This document shows positions 33,613 to 42,370 of a stretch of DNA of 64,000 bases, piece by piece. This DNA comes from an uncultured Bacilli bacterium. GTDB lineage: Bacteria; Bacillota_I; Bacilli_A; RF39; UBA660. How positions within the stretch are numbered: the first letter of the stretch is position 1; each line of letters starts with the position of its first letter. Position numbers and translations under genes: made by a program. The stretch spans positions 124,001 to 188,000 of the forward strand of contig CAKORJ010000002.1 in assembly GCA_934101575.1 (NCBI GenBank). The letters are read 5' to 3'. The notes under the pieces were generated by a model. The model had not been told where the DNA came from, ran no database searches, and worked only from the letters and a program-made list of their open reading frames with translations.

Positions 33613-33900
33613 ATGGATAAGTTTGCAGAAAATATTAGTTATAATCATGGAATTAGCATTAACGAAAGAAAGCTTGTTTATATTACAGGAGTAAACAAAA
33701 TTGAAAGTTTTGATGAAGAGGAATTTTTACTTGATACTAATATGGGATTTTTAGTTATTAAGGGTAGTTCTCTTGAAATTGTTCGTCTTGATACTAAAGA
33801 TGGTATAGTTTCTATTAAAGGAAATGTTGATAGTTTTGCATATTTTGAAAATTTAAAAAAAGGAAATAAATCTTCTTTATTTGATAAATTGTTTAAATGA
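33613..33900 (+). CDS. yabP: sporulation protein YabP
   Basis: YabP is needed for spore cortex formation with YabQ. The 95 residues carry the family core: NRKL-like NERKLVYITGVNKIESFDEEEFLLDTNMG, FLVIKGSSLEIVRLD and GIVSIKGNVDSFAYF. AGGAGG precedes the ATG. It overlaps yabQ by 4 nt (ATGA). The known order yabP-yabQ-divIC is kept. Confidence 0.9.
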   Translation: MDKFAENISYNHGISINERKLVYITGVNKIESFDEEEFLLDTNMGFLVIKGSSLEIVRLDTKDGIVSIKGNVDSFAYFENLKKGNKSSLFDKLFK

Positions 33901-34157
33901 TACTTAATGAACAACTTTTTTCTTTTTTGTTTAGTTTTATATGGGGGTTTGTTTACTGCTTTTTATTTAAGCTTTTTAAGTTTTATTTTTTATATTTTAG
34001 ATTGAAATTATTTTTTAATATTGTTTTTCATTTTGTTATGACAATTTTATTTTTTGTAGGACTGGTAGCTATAAATGGAGGCATTTTACATTTATATTTA
34101 TTATTATTTTTTATTTTAGGTTTTATTTTATCTTTGAATGTATTTAGACATTTTTAG
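33897..34157 (+). CDS. yabQ: spore cortex membrane protein YabQ
   Basis: 86-residue, very hydrophobic protein with three membrane segments, overlapping yabP in the standard yabP-yabQ arrangement. It is shorter than B. subtilis YabQ (211), but family members lacking the C-terminal extension occur. Phe-rich composition and FIWGFVYCFLFKLFKF fit the family's first segment. Identification rests mainly on position and topology. Confidence 0.75.
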   Translation: MILNEQLFSFLFSFIWGFVYCFLFKLFKFYFLYFRLKLFFNIVFHFVMTILFFVGLVAINGGILHLYLLLFFILGFILSLNVFRHF

Positions 34158-34250
34158 TGTCAAGTATGTTCTTTTTTTGTCTTCTTACTTGTAAATTTGT
34201 GTAGATTTTGTTAATATTTATTATGAGATAGTGTAAGGGTGGTGAGATAT

Positions 34251-34553
34251 ATGGCAAAAAAAAGTTCAAAGCGTTTAAAAAGAAAAAGAGTTAAAAGAAT
34301 CATGTTAGTTACTGTTATATGTTTTTGTATAAATGCATATATCTTGTACTCTGTTGGCTCTATTTTAAAAGACGTTTATAATATGAAAAATGAAAATAAA
34401 GAGCTTACCGTTAAACTTGATGATTTAAAAGAAGAAGAGGATGTTTTGAAGTCTGAAGTTAATAAACTTAGAGATCCTGTTTATGTTGCTAAGTATGCAA
34501 GAGAAAAGTTTTTGTATTCTGGTGATAATGAGTATATTATTAGAATGAAATAA
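34251..34553 (+). CDS. divIC: septum formation protein DivIC (FtsB-like)
   Basis: DivIC forms the divisome bridge with FtsL and DivIB. I start at ATG 34251 (MAKKSSKRLKRKRVK) after GGTGGTGAG: 100 residues with a basic N-tail, one membrane segment, and a coiled coil (NENKELTVKLDDLKEEEDVLKSEVNKL) followed by the DP-YVAKYAREKF signature. In B. subtilis spoIIE lies between divIC and tilS; here tilS follows directly and spoIIE is not in the window. Confidence 0.88.
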   Translation: MAKKSSKRLKRKRVKRIMLVTVICFCINAYILYSVGSILKDVYNMKNENKELTVKLDDLKEEEDVLKSEVNKLRDPVYVAKYAREKFLYSGDNEYIIRMK

Positions 34554-34575
34554 TAACTTGATGTTATTATTTTTC
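34549..34575 (+). terminator. divIC terminator
   Basis: AATAATAAC (34549-34557), loop TTGAT, GTTATTATT (34563-34571) and a T run; overlaps the stop codon. Confidence 0.65.
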
Positions 34576-34628
34576 TATTGATTATTAAGCTAAAATAATG
34601 TATTATAATTTTTTAAGTGGTGATAAAA

Positions 34629-35948
34629 TTGAAGAATGTTAATAAGTTTTTATCAAAGGTTTTAAATGAGAATGATGTGATTATTCTTGGATGTTCTGGA
34701 GGCCCTGATTCTATGGCTCTTATGGACGTTTTGTTAAAATTAAGAAAAAAGTTTAATCTATCTATAGTTTGTGCCCATGTTAATCATAAACTTCGTGTGG
34801 AAAGTGATGATGAAATGGTTTGGCTTGAGGACTTTTGTAAAAAGAAAGATGTTATTTTTGAAAAAATGATCATCAATAATTATGGTGATGATAATTTCCA
34901 TAATGAAGCTAGAAATTTTAGATATAATTTTTTTGAAAGTTTAGTTCATAAGTACGGCGCTAAGTATTTGATGACTGCTCATCATGGTGATGATTTGATG
35001 GAAACTATTCTTATGAGAATTGCTCGTGGGTCTACTTTAAGTGGTTATGCTGGTTTTAAGAAGATTTCTGTTAAAGAAGATTATACTATACTTAGACCTC
35101 TTATTTATGTTACAAAAGATGAATTATTGTCTTATAATAAAGATAATGGTGTTGAATATGTTATAGATAAATCAAATTTTTCTGATAAATATACTCGTAA
35201 TAGGTACCGTAAAGAAGTTTTGCCTTTTTTAAAGAAAGAAGATCCTAATGTTCATTTAAAATTTCTTAAGTATAGTGAATTATTGTTTGATTGTGATGAA
35301 TATTTAGATGTAGAAACTGATAAGTATGCTAAAACTTTGTATAATGATAAATATATTGAAATTAATAAGTTTAAAGAACTTGATAATGTTATTCAGAATA
35401 AGTTCATAAATAGGCTTCTTGAATCTTATTATGAAGATGATATGATTCTTATTTCGGATGTTCATGTTGATTTGATTAAATCTCTTATATATTCTAATCG
35501 TGCTAATAGTTTTATTTATTTACCTAATGCTGTTAAAGTTATTAAGAGTTATGATAAGGTTTATTTTAAGAGAGAAACTGAACAAATTGATAATTATGAA
35601 ATAGAACTTTTGGATTATGCTAATCTTCCTAATGGTAAGAATATTAAGTGTATTGAAAGTTCAGATGTTAATAATAATTTTTATTGTAGACTTAGTAGTA
35701 AGGATGTTGTGTTACCTCTCCATGTGCGTACTAGAAAATCTGGGGATAAAATGAAGGTTAAAGGTCTTAATGGTTCTAAAAAAGTAAAAGATATATTTAT
35801 TGATAGTAAAGTTCCTATTAGTCAGAGAGATTTATGGCCTGTTGTTGTGGATTCTACTGATAAGATAGTTTGGCTTCCTGGTCTTAAAAAATCTAAGTTT
35901 GATGTTCAAAAAAATGAAAAATGTGATATAATACTAAGGTATTATTAG
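34629..35948 (+). CDS. tilS: tRNA(Ile)-lysidine synthetase
   Basis: TilS converts C34 to lysidine in tRNA-Ile(CAU). I start at TTG 34629, since AGTGGTGAT lies just upstream and longer starts translate it; 439 residues. The PP-loop ATP motif is GCSGGPDSMALMDV near residue 23, followed by AHVNHKLR and TAHHGDDLMET. The C-terminal domain (PLHVRTRKSGDKM ... RDLWPVV) is complete. Followed by ftsH, as usual. Confidence 0.94.
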   Translation: MKNVNKFLSKVLNENDVIILGCSGGPDSMALMDVLLKLRKKFNLSIVCAHVNHKLRVESDDEMVWLEDFCKKKDVIFEKMIINNYGDDNFHNEARNFRYNFFESLVHKYGAKYLMTAHHGDDLMETILMRIARGSTLSGYAGFKKISVKEDYTILRPLIYVTKDELLSYNKDNGVEYVIDKSNFSDKYTRNRYRKEVLPFLKKEDPNVHLKFLKYSELLFDCDEYLDVETDKYAKTLYNDKYIEINKFKELDNVIQNKFINRLLESYYEDDMILISDVHVDLIKSLIYSNRANSFIYLPNAVKVIKSYDKVYFKRETEQIDNYEIELLDYANLPNGKNIKCIESSDVNNNFYCRLSSKDVVLPLHVRTRKSGDKMKVKGLNGSKKVKDIFIDSKVPISQRDLWPVVVDSTDKIVWLPGLKKSKFDVQKNEKCDIILRYY

Positions 35949-35959
35949 AAGGAGGAATT

Positions 35960-37930
35960 ATGGTTAAAAAAGATAATAAAAAGAATTTTATATCATATGG
36001 TTTGATTCTTTGCTTTATTCTTGCTGTTTTGTTAGTGTTTAACTCTTTGGGTAGTAAGGATAATAGTTTAACATATGATGAATTTATGAAAGATTTAAAT
36101 GGTGGTAAGGTTACTGAACTTACGCTTACTCCTAAACAAACTTCTGCTGTGTATGAAATAACTGGTAAGCTTGAAGGTTATGGAAGAAATGAACAATTTA
36201 ATATTAAGATTCCATATTCAGATAGTGTTGTTTCTGAAATACTTAAGGTTGCAGATGGTGAAAATTTAAAAGTTAATGTTAATAAAGATCCTGAAAGTAC
36301 TTCTATTTGGAAAGTTATTATCAATTTCTTGCCTTTTGTACTTTTAGTAGGTTTTGCTTTTTACTTCTTGACTAGACAAGTTGGAGGCGCTAATAAATCT
36401 TTTGATTTTGGAAAAAGTAAAGCTAAGCTTCATTCTGATAAAGATAAAGTTACTTTTGATAATGTTGCTGGTCTTGTTGAGGAAAAATATGAAGTTAAAG
36501 AACTTATTGATTTCTTAAAGAATCCTAAAAAGTTTCAAAAACTTGGTGCTAGGATACCTAAAGGTGTACTTTTAGTGGGGCCTCCTGGAACTGGTAAAAC
36601 TTTACTTGCTCGTGCTGTTGCTGGTGAGGCTAATGTACCATTTTATTATATAAGTGGTTCTGATTTTGTGGAACTATTTGTAGGTGTTGGTGCTAGTCGT
36701 GTTCGTGATATGTTTAAACAGGCTAAACAAACTGCGCCATGTTTAATATTTATAGATGAAATAGATGCTGTTGGTCGTCAACGTGGTACTGGACTTGGTG
36801 GAGGCCATGATGAAAGGGAGCAAACTCTTAATCAACTTCTTACTGAAATGGATGGTTTTGGTGCTAATGAAGGTATAATAATTATTGCTGCGACTAATAG
36901 ACCTGATGTTCTTGATCCTGCTCTTCTTAGACCTGGTAGATTTGATAGACAAGTTACTGTATCTCTTCCAGATGTTGGGGAAAGAGAAGCTATTTTAAAG
37001 GTACATGCTAAAAATAAGATTTTGGCTAAGAACGTTACTTTGAAATATCTTGCTAATAGAACTTCTGGATTTAGTGGTGCTGATCTTGAGAATTTACTTA
37101 ATGAAGCGGCTCTTCTTGCTGTTAGACGTGATAAGACTGAGATTACTATGAGTGAAATTGATGAAGCTCATGATCGTGTTTTAATGGGGCCTGCTAAAAA
37201 GAGTAGAAAAGTTAGCGAAAAGGATAAAAAAATCACTGCTTACCATGAAGCTGGTCATGTAGTTGCTGGTATGAAACAAGAGAACTCTAATATTGTTCAA
37301 AAGGTTACAATTATTCCGCGTGGTATGGCTGGTGGTTATACTAATATTCAAAGTGAAGAAGAAAAGATGCATACTACTAAGAATGAACTTACTGAGACTA
37401 TTTGTACTTTTTTAGCTGGACGTGTTGCTGAACAACTTATTTTTGACGATATAACTACTGGCGCTGAAAATGATATTGAACGCGCCACTAAGATTGCACG
37501 TGCCATGGTATGTGAATATGGTATGAGTGAACTTGGACCTGTTCAACTTGAACAAAGTGAATCTAGTGTGTTCCTTGGAAGGGATTATAATAAGTCTCGT
37601 AATTTCTCTGATCAAGTTGCTTTTGAAATTGATCAACAAATAAGAAAAATTATTGATGAATGTTATGCTAAGACTGAAAAAATTCTTAAAGATAATAAAG
37701 ATCTTCTTGATTTGATTGCTACTAATCTTGCTAAGTATGAAACTCTTACTAAGGAGCAAATTGAATATTTAGTTGAAAATGGTCATATGAAAGAAGAAGA
37801 GGAAGAATCTGAGGAGTTTTCTCTTAATGAACTTAAGGAACTTGCAAAAGCTAAGGGTATTAAAGGATATTCTAAGATGACTAAAGAAGCTTTGAAAGAA
37901 GTTGTTTTAGATGATGATAAGGAGGATTAG
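35960..37930 (+). CDS. ftsH: ATP-dependent zinc metalloprotease FtsH
   Basis: Membrane-anchored quality-control protease. The 656 residues contain two N-terminal membrane segments (near 15-30 and 115-135), an AAA domain with GPPGTGKTLLA and IFIDEIDAVGRQRG, the second region of homology ending in RPGRFDR, and the zinc site HEAGH near residue 425. The acidic C-tail (EEEEESEEFSL) ends in a SAP-like segment (LNELKELAKAKGIKGYSKMTKEAL), an unusual terminal extension. An AGGAGG site precedes the ATG. Confidence 0.96.
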   Translation: MVKKDNKKNFISYGLILCFILAVLLVFNSLGSKDNSLTYDEFMKDLNGGKVTELTLTPKQTSAVYEITGKLEGYGRNEQFNIKIPYSDSVVSEILKVADGENLKVNVNKDPESTSIWKVIINFLPFVLLVGFAFYFLTRQVGGANKSFDFGKSKAKLHSDKDKVTFDNVAGLVEEKYEVKELIDFLKNPKKFQKLGARIPKGVLLVGPPGTGKTLLARAVAGEANVPFYYISGSDFVELFVGVGASRVRDMFKQAKQTAPCLIFIDEIDAVGRQRGTGLGGGHDEREQTLNQLLTEMDGFGANEGIIIIAATNRPDVLDPALLRPGRFDRQVTVSLPDVGEREAILKVHAKNKILAKNVTLKYLANRTSGFSGADLENLLNEAALLAVRRDKTEITMSEIDEAHDRVLMGPAKKSRKVSEKDKKITAYHEAGHVVAGMKQENSNIVQKVTIIPRGMAGGYTNIQSEEEKMHTTKNELTETICTFLAGRVAEQLIFDDITTGAENDIERATKIARAMVCEYGMSELGPVQLEQSESSVFLGRDYNKSRNFSDQVAFEIDQQIRKIIDECYAKTEKILKDNKDLLDLIATNLAKYETLTKEQIEYLVENGHMKEEEEESEEFSLNELKELAKAKGIKGYSKMTKEALKEVVLDDDKED

Positions 37931-37942
37931 TCCTCTTTTTTC
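37919..37942 (+). terminator. ftsH terminator
   Basis: AAGGAGGA, loop TTAG, TCCTCTTT with a T run, overlapping the stop codon. Confidence 0.75.
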
Positions 37943-38001
37943 TTGACTTTTTGTTTATTTTTGTTATTATTATTTACATAAATTAATTGGTGGGTGGTTA
38001 T

Positions 38002-38979
38002 GTGTTTAAAATTGGTGATGTTGAAATTAAAAATCGAGTTGTATTTGCTCCTATGGCAGGTGTTTCTAATATTAGTTTTAGGACTATAATTAAAGAGATG
38101 GGGGCAGGTCTTATATATTCTGAGATGGTTAGTTCTATGGGAATAGTATATGGTAGTACTAAGACTATTGATTTAATTAATTTTAATGAAAATGAACGTC
38201 CTATTAGTATTCAAATTTTTGGTAATGATATTTCTTCTTTTGTATCATCTGCTAAATATATAGAGGAACATTATCATCCAGATATTATTGATATTAACAT
38301 GGGATGTCCTGTTCCTAAAATAGCTTTAAAGAGCCAGGCTGGCAGTGCTCTTTTAAAGGATCCAGATAAGATTGGTGAAATTGTTTCAGCAGTTGTTGCA
38401 GCGGTTAATATTCCTGTTACTGTTAAAATTCGTAGTGGTTGGGATAGTGAACATATTAATGCTTGTTATGTTGCTAAGAAATGTGAAGAAGCTGGAGCTA
38501 GTGCTATTGCTATTCATGGTAGAACTAGAGCTCAAGGATATAGTGGTAGTGCTGATTGGTCTATTATAAAAAAAGTAAAAGAAGCGGTTAATATTCCTGT
38601 TATTGGAAATGGTGATATAAAAACTATTTATGATGCTAAGAGAATGCTTGATGAAACAGGCGTGGATGCTGTTATGATTGGACGTGCTACTTTGGGAAAC
38701 CCGTGGTTTATTGAAGAATGTGTTTCATATCTTGAAAATGGTGAGGTTATACCTAAACCTAGTTTTACTGAAAGAATAGATATGATAAAGAAACATTATG
38801 AACTTTTAAAAAAATATAATAATGAAAAAGTTGCACTTTTGGAAATAAGAATGCATGCTCTTTGGTATATTAAAGGTATTCCTGGTGTTAAAAAATATAA
38901 AAGTATTATTACTCAGTGTTCTACTGAGAAAGAGTTTTTTGAAGTACTTGAATCTATGAAGAATGATCTTGATTTTTAG
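38002..38979 (+). CDS. dusB: tRNA-dihydrouridine synthase
   Basis: FMN enzyme reducing uridines in the tRNA D-loop. I start at GTG 38002 after GGTGGGTGG, giving 325 residues. Motifs: VFAPMAGVSN (FMN loop), DINMGCPVPKI with the catalytic Cys near residue 100, KIRSGW, HGRTRAQGYSG and GNGDI, MIGRATLGNPW. DusB between ftsH and lysS matches Bacilli. Confidence 0.92.
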   Translation: MFKIGDVEIKNRVVFAPMAGVSNISFRTIIKEMGAGLIYSEMVSSMGIVYGSTKTIDLINFNENERPISIQIFGNDISSFVSSAKYIEEHYHPDIIDINMGCPVPKIALKSQAGSALLKDPDKIGEIVSAVVAAVNIPVTVKIRSGWDSEHINACYVAKKCEEAGASAIAIHGRTRAQGYSGSADWSIIKKVKEAVNIPVIGNGDIKTIYDAKRMLDETGVDAVMIGRATLGNPWFIEECVSYLENGEVIPKPSFTERIDMIKKHYELLKKYNNEKVALLEIRMHALWYIKGIPGVKKYKSIITQCSTEKEFFEVLESMKNDLDF

Positions 38980-39031
38980 TATTTCTTTTTTTATGTTATA
39001 ATGGTTATTATAGAGAGGGTTGATACTTATT

Positions 39032-40513
39032 ATGGATAAATATCAGGGAGAGAAATTTTTACTTAAACTTTATGATAAGGATCTGTACAATAAAAGTTCT
39101 GTAAAACATTCTAGTAATGTTTCTGATAATAAATTTGAGGCTGTTAGAAAGTATTTGAATAGATTAGAAGGTTCTAAGAAAGCTTTTACTAGAGATAAAC
39201 ATGGGGCAGTTAAATATTTGAAGAATAGATATTATGATAAATATGTTATTAAGCCTAACGATATTCCTAATAGTTATTTAGATAGTAAAAAGAAAATGTG
39301 CGAGGATAGGGATATTTCTTATTCTAAAAGGGATACTGTTAATAAAGTTATTCGTATGCAGAAAAGATCTTTAGATAAGTGGCTTGATTTTTTAATGAGT
39401 GATGATATTAATTATCCTATGTGGGTTAGATACTGGGTTTTTCAGGGAATGGTTAATCTAGGTCATTTTGATTATTCTAAGCATAGTTTTTCTAAGAGAT
39501 CTAAGGATACGGTAGGTCCTTTTGCTAAACTCGATGAAAATGCTCTTAAAATGAGTATGGATATGATTATGAATTATTATTCTTATGGTGATTCTGTTAG
39601 TGATAGTGAACTTGATAGTTTAGTATCTAATGGTAATTTTGGAAAAATATATGCTAGGAATTTGTGGAATTGTGAAGAAGTTACTAAAAATAATGTTAGT
39701 GATACTGATATGGGAATTTGGAAGTTTTATGAGCAAGGTTCTGATTATAAGAAGATGTTTGATGCTATTAATGGAAAATATACTTCTTGGTGTATTGATG
39801 ATTCTGTTGTAGCTAGAGATTATATTGCTTCTTCGGATGTTTATATTTATTTTACTAAGGATTCTAATGATGTTTATTCTACTCCTAGAGTTGCTGTTGT
39901 TGTGGAAAATGGAGAAATTACTGAGATTCGTGGTACAAGCGATTATGAACAGAATGTTGAACCTGAATTTTTTGATGTGGTTGAAGAAAAGCTTAATGAA
40001 TTTTTTCATGATAAGAAATTTGATAAAATGCTTTATGACATGAGAAAATTTTATAGTATTGTATCATGTGATGATGAGCTTTCTTTGGATGATCTTAAAT
40101 TTGTTTATGAGATTGATAACAAAATTAATTGTTTTGGTAGAGGTCAGGATTATGAAATTGCTAAGTTTTTGAGAGGCAGAGATAAGAAAAAGGATTATTC
40201 TATTATGTATAATTGTCCTTCTGAACTTGTTGGTGATTGTTATTCTGACTTAGGTAAAGATATTTATTTATATTTGGGTGATATTGATATATCAGATGAA
40301 TATTTACCTTCGGCTTTTCATTGTCCTGCTATTGTCTTGGGAAATTTTGATGCTCCTTATTTGAAGTCTTCTAATGGTCTTGAGAATTTATATTATGTGA
40401 GTGGTAATTTAGTTGTTAGTAGTATTTTAGATGATGCTGGTCTTTCTGGGCTTCATAAAGTTGATGGTGAGGTATTTTCTGGTAATTTTAATAATGTTGC
40501 TAGACGTAGGTAA
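39032..40513 (+). CDS. unrecognised 493-residue protein between dusB and lysS
   Basis: I start at ATG 39032 (MDKYQGEKFLLKLYDKDLY) downstream of AGAGAGGGTTGAT. The N-terminal ~120 residues are strongly basic; a middle part contains WVRYWVFQGMVNLGHFDYSKHSF, and a segment near residue 255 reads YTSWCID ... VYIYFTKD ... PRVAVVVENGEITEIRGTSDYEQNVEP, a strand-rich block. The C-terminal ~90 residues (YLYLGDIDISDEYLPSAF ... NLYYVSGNLVV) look like a short beta-helix or LRR-like run. There is no signal peptide and no membrane segment. It shares the T-rich composition of the core genes, so it looks resident. No function can be given. Confidence 0.7.
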   Translation: MDKYQGEKFLLKLYDKDLYNKSSVKHSSNVSDNKFEAVRKYLNRLEGSKKAFTRDKHGAVKYLKNRYYDKYVIKPNDIPNSYLDSKKKMCEDRDISYSKRDTVNKVIRMQKRSLDKWLDFLMSDDINYPMWVRYWVFQGMVNLGHFDYSKHSFSKRSKDTVGPFAKLDENALKMSMDMIMNYYSYGDSVSDSELDSLVSNGNFGKIYARNLWNCEEVTKNNVSDTDMGIWKFYEQGSDYKKMFDAINGKYTSWCIDDSVVARDYIASSDVYIYFTKDSNDVYSTPRVAVVVENGEITEIRGTSDYEQNVEPEFFDVVEEKLNEFFHDKKFDKMLYDMRKFYSIVSCDDELSLDDLKFVYEIDNKINCFGRGQDYEIAKFLRGRDKKKDYSIMYNCPSELVGDCYSDLGKDIYLYLGDIDISDEYLPSAFHCPAIVLGNFDAPYLKSSNGLENLYYVSGNLVVSSILDDAGLSGLHKVDGEVFSGNFNNVARRR

Positions 40514-40519
40514 TTTTTC

Positions 40520-40548
40520 TTGACAAACGTTTTGTTTAGTGTTAGATT
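40520..40548 (+). promoter_or_regulatory. promoter of the lysS T-box transcript
   Basis: Perfect TTGACA (40520-40525) and TAGATT (40543-40548) with a 17-bp spacer. Confidence 0.6.
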
Positions 40549-40552
40549 ATAT

Positions 40553-40764
40553 CTATGAATTGATGAAGCAGGTGTTTTTTGCACAAATGTTTACTGATAC
40601 TGTTTGTAGAGAGTTAGGGTGTGGTGAAACCTAATAATAGCCTTTAAACATTAAAAACTGTGGAGATGGTTTTTTGCCCGGGTTAACCGTTATATTTAAT
40701 GAGATATCAGTTAATGATAAGAAAGGTGGTACCGCGTTTTGCCCTTTTATCATTAACTTTTTTT
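40553..40764 (+). promoter_or_regulatory. T-box riboswitch controlling lysS
   Basis: T-box AAGGTGGTACCGCG (40723-40736) is exact; stem I includes AGAGAGTTAGGGTG; GGTTAACCGTTAT precedes the decision region. The terminator pairs AGTTAATGATAA (40709-40720) with TTATCATTAACT (40747-40758) before a long T run. An AAA triplet in 40653-40657 is a candidate Lys specifier. A T-box on lysS is known but less common than on other synthetases. Confidence 0.9.
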
Positions 40765-40783
40765 ATTTAAGGAGGAGAAAGAT

Positions 40784-42265
40784 ATGAGACAATTTAGTGA
40801 ACAAGAGTTAATTAGGAGAGAGAAGGCTAAGAACTTGGCTGAAATAGGCATTGATCCTTTTGGTCATAGTATAGAAGTAACTTCTAATTCTAAAGAAATT
40901 AAGGATAAGTATAGTGAAATGACTGTGGAAGAACTTGAAAATGAAAATGTTTCTGTTGTTATTGCAGGCCGTATTATGACTAAGCGAGGCAAGGGTAAAG
41001 CAGGATTTATTAATGTTCAAGATAAATATGGACAAATTCAAGTTTATGTTAAGATTGATAATATTGGGGAAGATTCATATGAGATTTTTAAGAAAAGTGA
41101 TATTGGTGATATAGTTGGAATTACTGGTACTATTATGAGAACTCATATGGGGGAACTTACAGTTCGTGCTACCAAGTATGAGCATTTAGTTAAGGCTTTG
41201 CGTCCACTTCCTGAAAAATTTCATGGACTTGTTGATACTGAAGAAAGATTTAGAAGAAGATATGTTGATTTAATTATGAATGAAGAATCTCGTAAGGTTG
41301 CATTTATGAGGCCTAAAATTATTAGGTCTATTCAAAATTATTTGGATAAGCTTGGGTATACTGAAGTTGAAACTCCTATTTTAGGTACTATTTTAGGTGG
41401 TGCTGCTGCTAGACCTTTTATTACTCATCATAATACTTTAGATATTGATATGTATCTTCGTATTGCTACAGAGCTTCCACTTAAAAGATTATTAGTTGGT
41501 GGAATGGATGCTGTTTATGAAATAGGTAGAATTTTTAGAAATGAAGGTATGGATAAGAATCATAATCCTGAGTTTACTACTATTGAACTTTATAAAGCGT
41601 ATTCTGATTTAGATGGTATGATGGAACTTACTGAAAATATTATTGGCAATGCTGCTATGGAAGTTCTTGGTACTTATGATATAAAATGGCGTGGGCATGA
41701 AATTAGTTTAAAACCTAAGTTTAAAAGACTTCATATGGTTGATGCTATTCGTGAACAAACTGGAATTAACTTCTTTGATGATATGAGTTTTGAGGATGCT
41801 AAGAAGCTTGCTTTAGAACATGATATTGAGGTTGAAGATCATTTTGATTATGGACATATAGTAAATGCTTTCTTTGAAAAGTATGTTGAAGAAACTATAA
41901 TTGAACCTACCTTTATAATTGGTCATCCAACTTCTATTAGTCCTCTTGCTAAAAAAGATCCTAAGGATCCTAGATTTACTCAAAGATTTGAACTTTTCAT
42001 TGTTGGTGGAGAGTATGCTAATGCCTTTACTGAACTTAATGATCCAATTGACCAATATGAAAGATTTGAAGCTCAAGTAAAAGAAAAAGATTTAGGTAAT
42101 GATGAAGCTAATGAAATGGATTTAGATTTTGTTGAGGCTCTTGAATATGGTATGCCACCTGCTGGTGGAATGGGTATGGGAATAGATAGACTTGTTATGA
42201 TGCTTACTGGTTGTGAAACTATTCGTGAGGTTATATTATTTCCTACTATGAAGAAAAAGGATTGA
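40784..42265 (+). CDS. lysS: lysyl-tRNA synthetase, class II
   Basis: Class II LysRS, 493 residues. An OB-fold anticodon domain lies near residues 50-150 (VVIAGRIMTKRGKGKAGFINVQD). The catalytic domain shows motif 2 (RIFRNEGMDKNHNPEFTTIELY) and motif 3 (GGMGMGIDRLVMMLTG). An AAGGAGGAG site precedes the ATG. Regulated by the T-box above; terminator at the stop. Confidence 0.97.
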   Translation: MRQFSEQELIRREKAKNLAEIGIDPFGHSIEVTSNSKEIKDKYSEMTVEELENENVSVVIAGRIMTKRGKGKAGFINVQDKYGQIQVYVKIDNIGEDSYEIFKKSDIGDIVGITGTIMRTHMGELTVRATKYEHLVKALRPLPEKFHGLVDTEERFRRRYVDLIMNEESRKVAFMRPKIIRSIQNYLDKLGYTEVETPILGTILGGAAARPFITHHNTLDIDMYLRIATELPLKRLLVGGMDAVYEIGRIFRNEGMDKNHNPEFTTIELYKAYSDLDGMMELTENIIGNAAMEVLGTYDIKWRGHEISLKPKFKRLHMVDAIREQTGINFFDDMSFEDAKKLALEHDIEVEDHFDYGHIVNAFFEKYVEETIIEPTFIIGHPTSISPLAKKDPKDPRFTQRFELFIVGGEYANAFTELNDPIDQYERFEAQVKEKDLGNDEANEMDLDFVEALEYGMPPAGGMGMGIDRLVMMLTGCETIREVILFPTMKKKD

Positions 42266-42281
42266 AAAAGTCCTTTTTTTG
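42254..42281 (+). terminator. lysS terminator
   Basis: AAAAAGGA (42255-42262), TTGAAAAAG, TCCTTTTTTT; overlaps the lysS stop. Confidence 0.7.
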
Positions 42282-42370
42282 TGAGAAAATGCTGAAAAAA
42301 TGGGGATTTTTTGTATTTTTTCTTTATTTTTTTTGATAAAAGTGTAATAATTATATCAGGAGGTAAAAAA

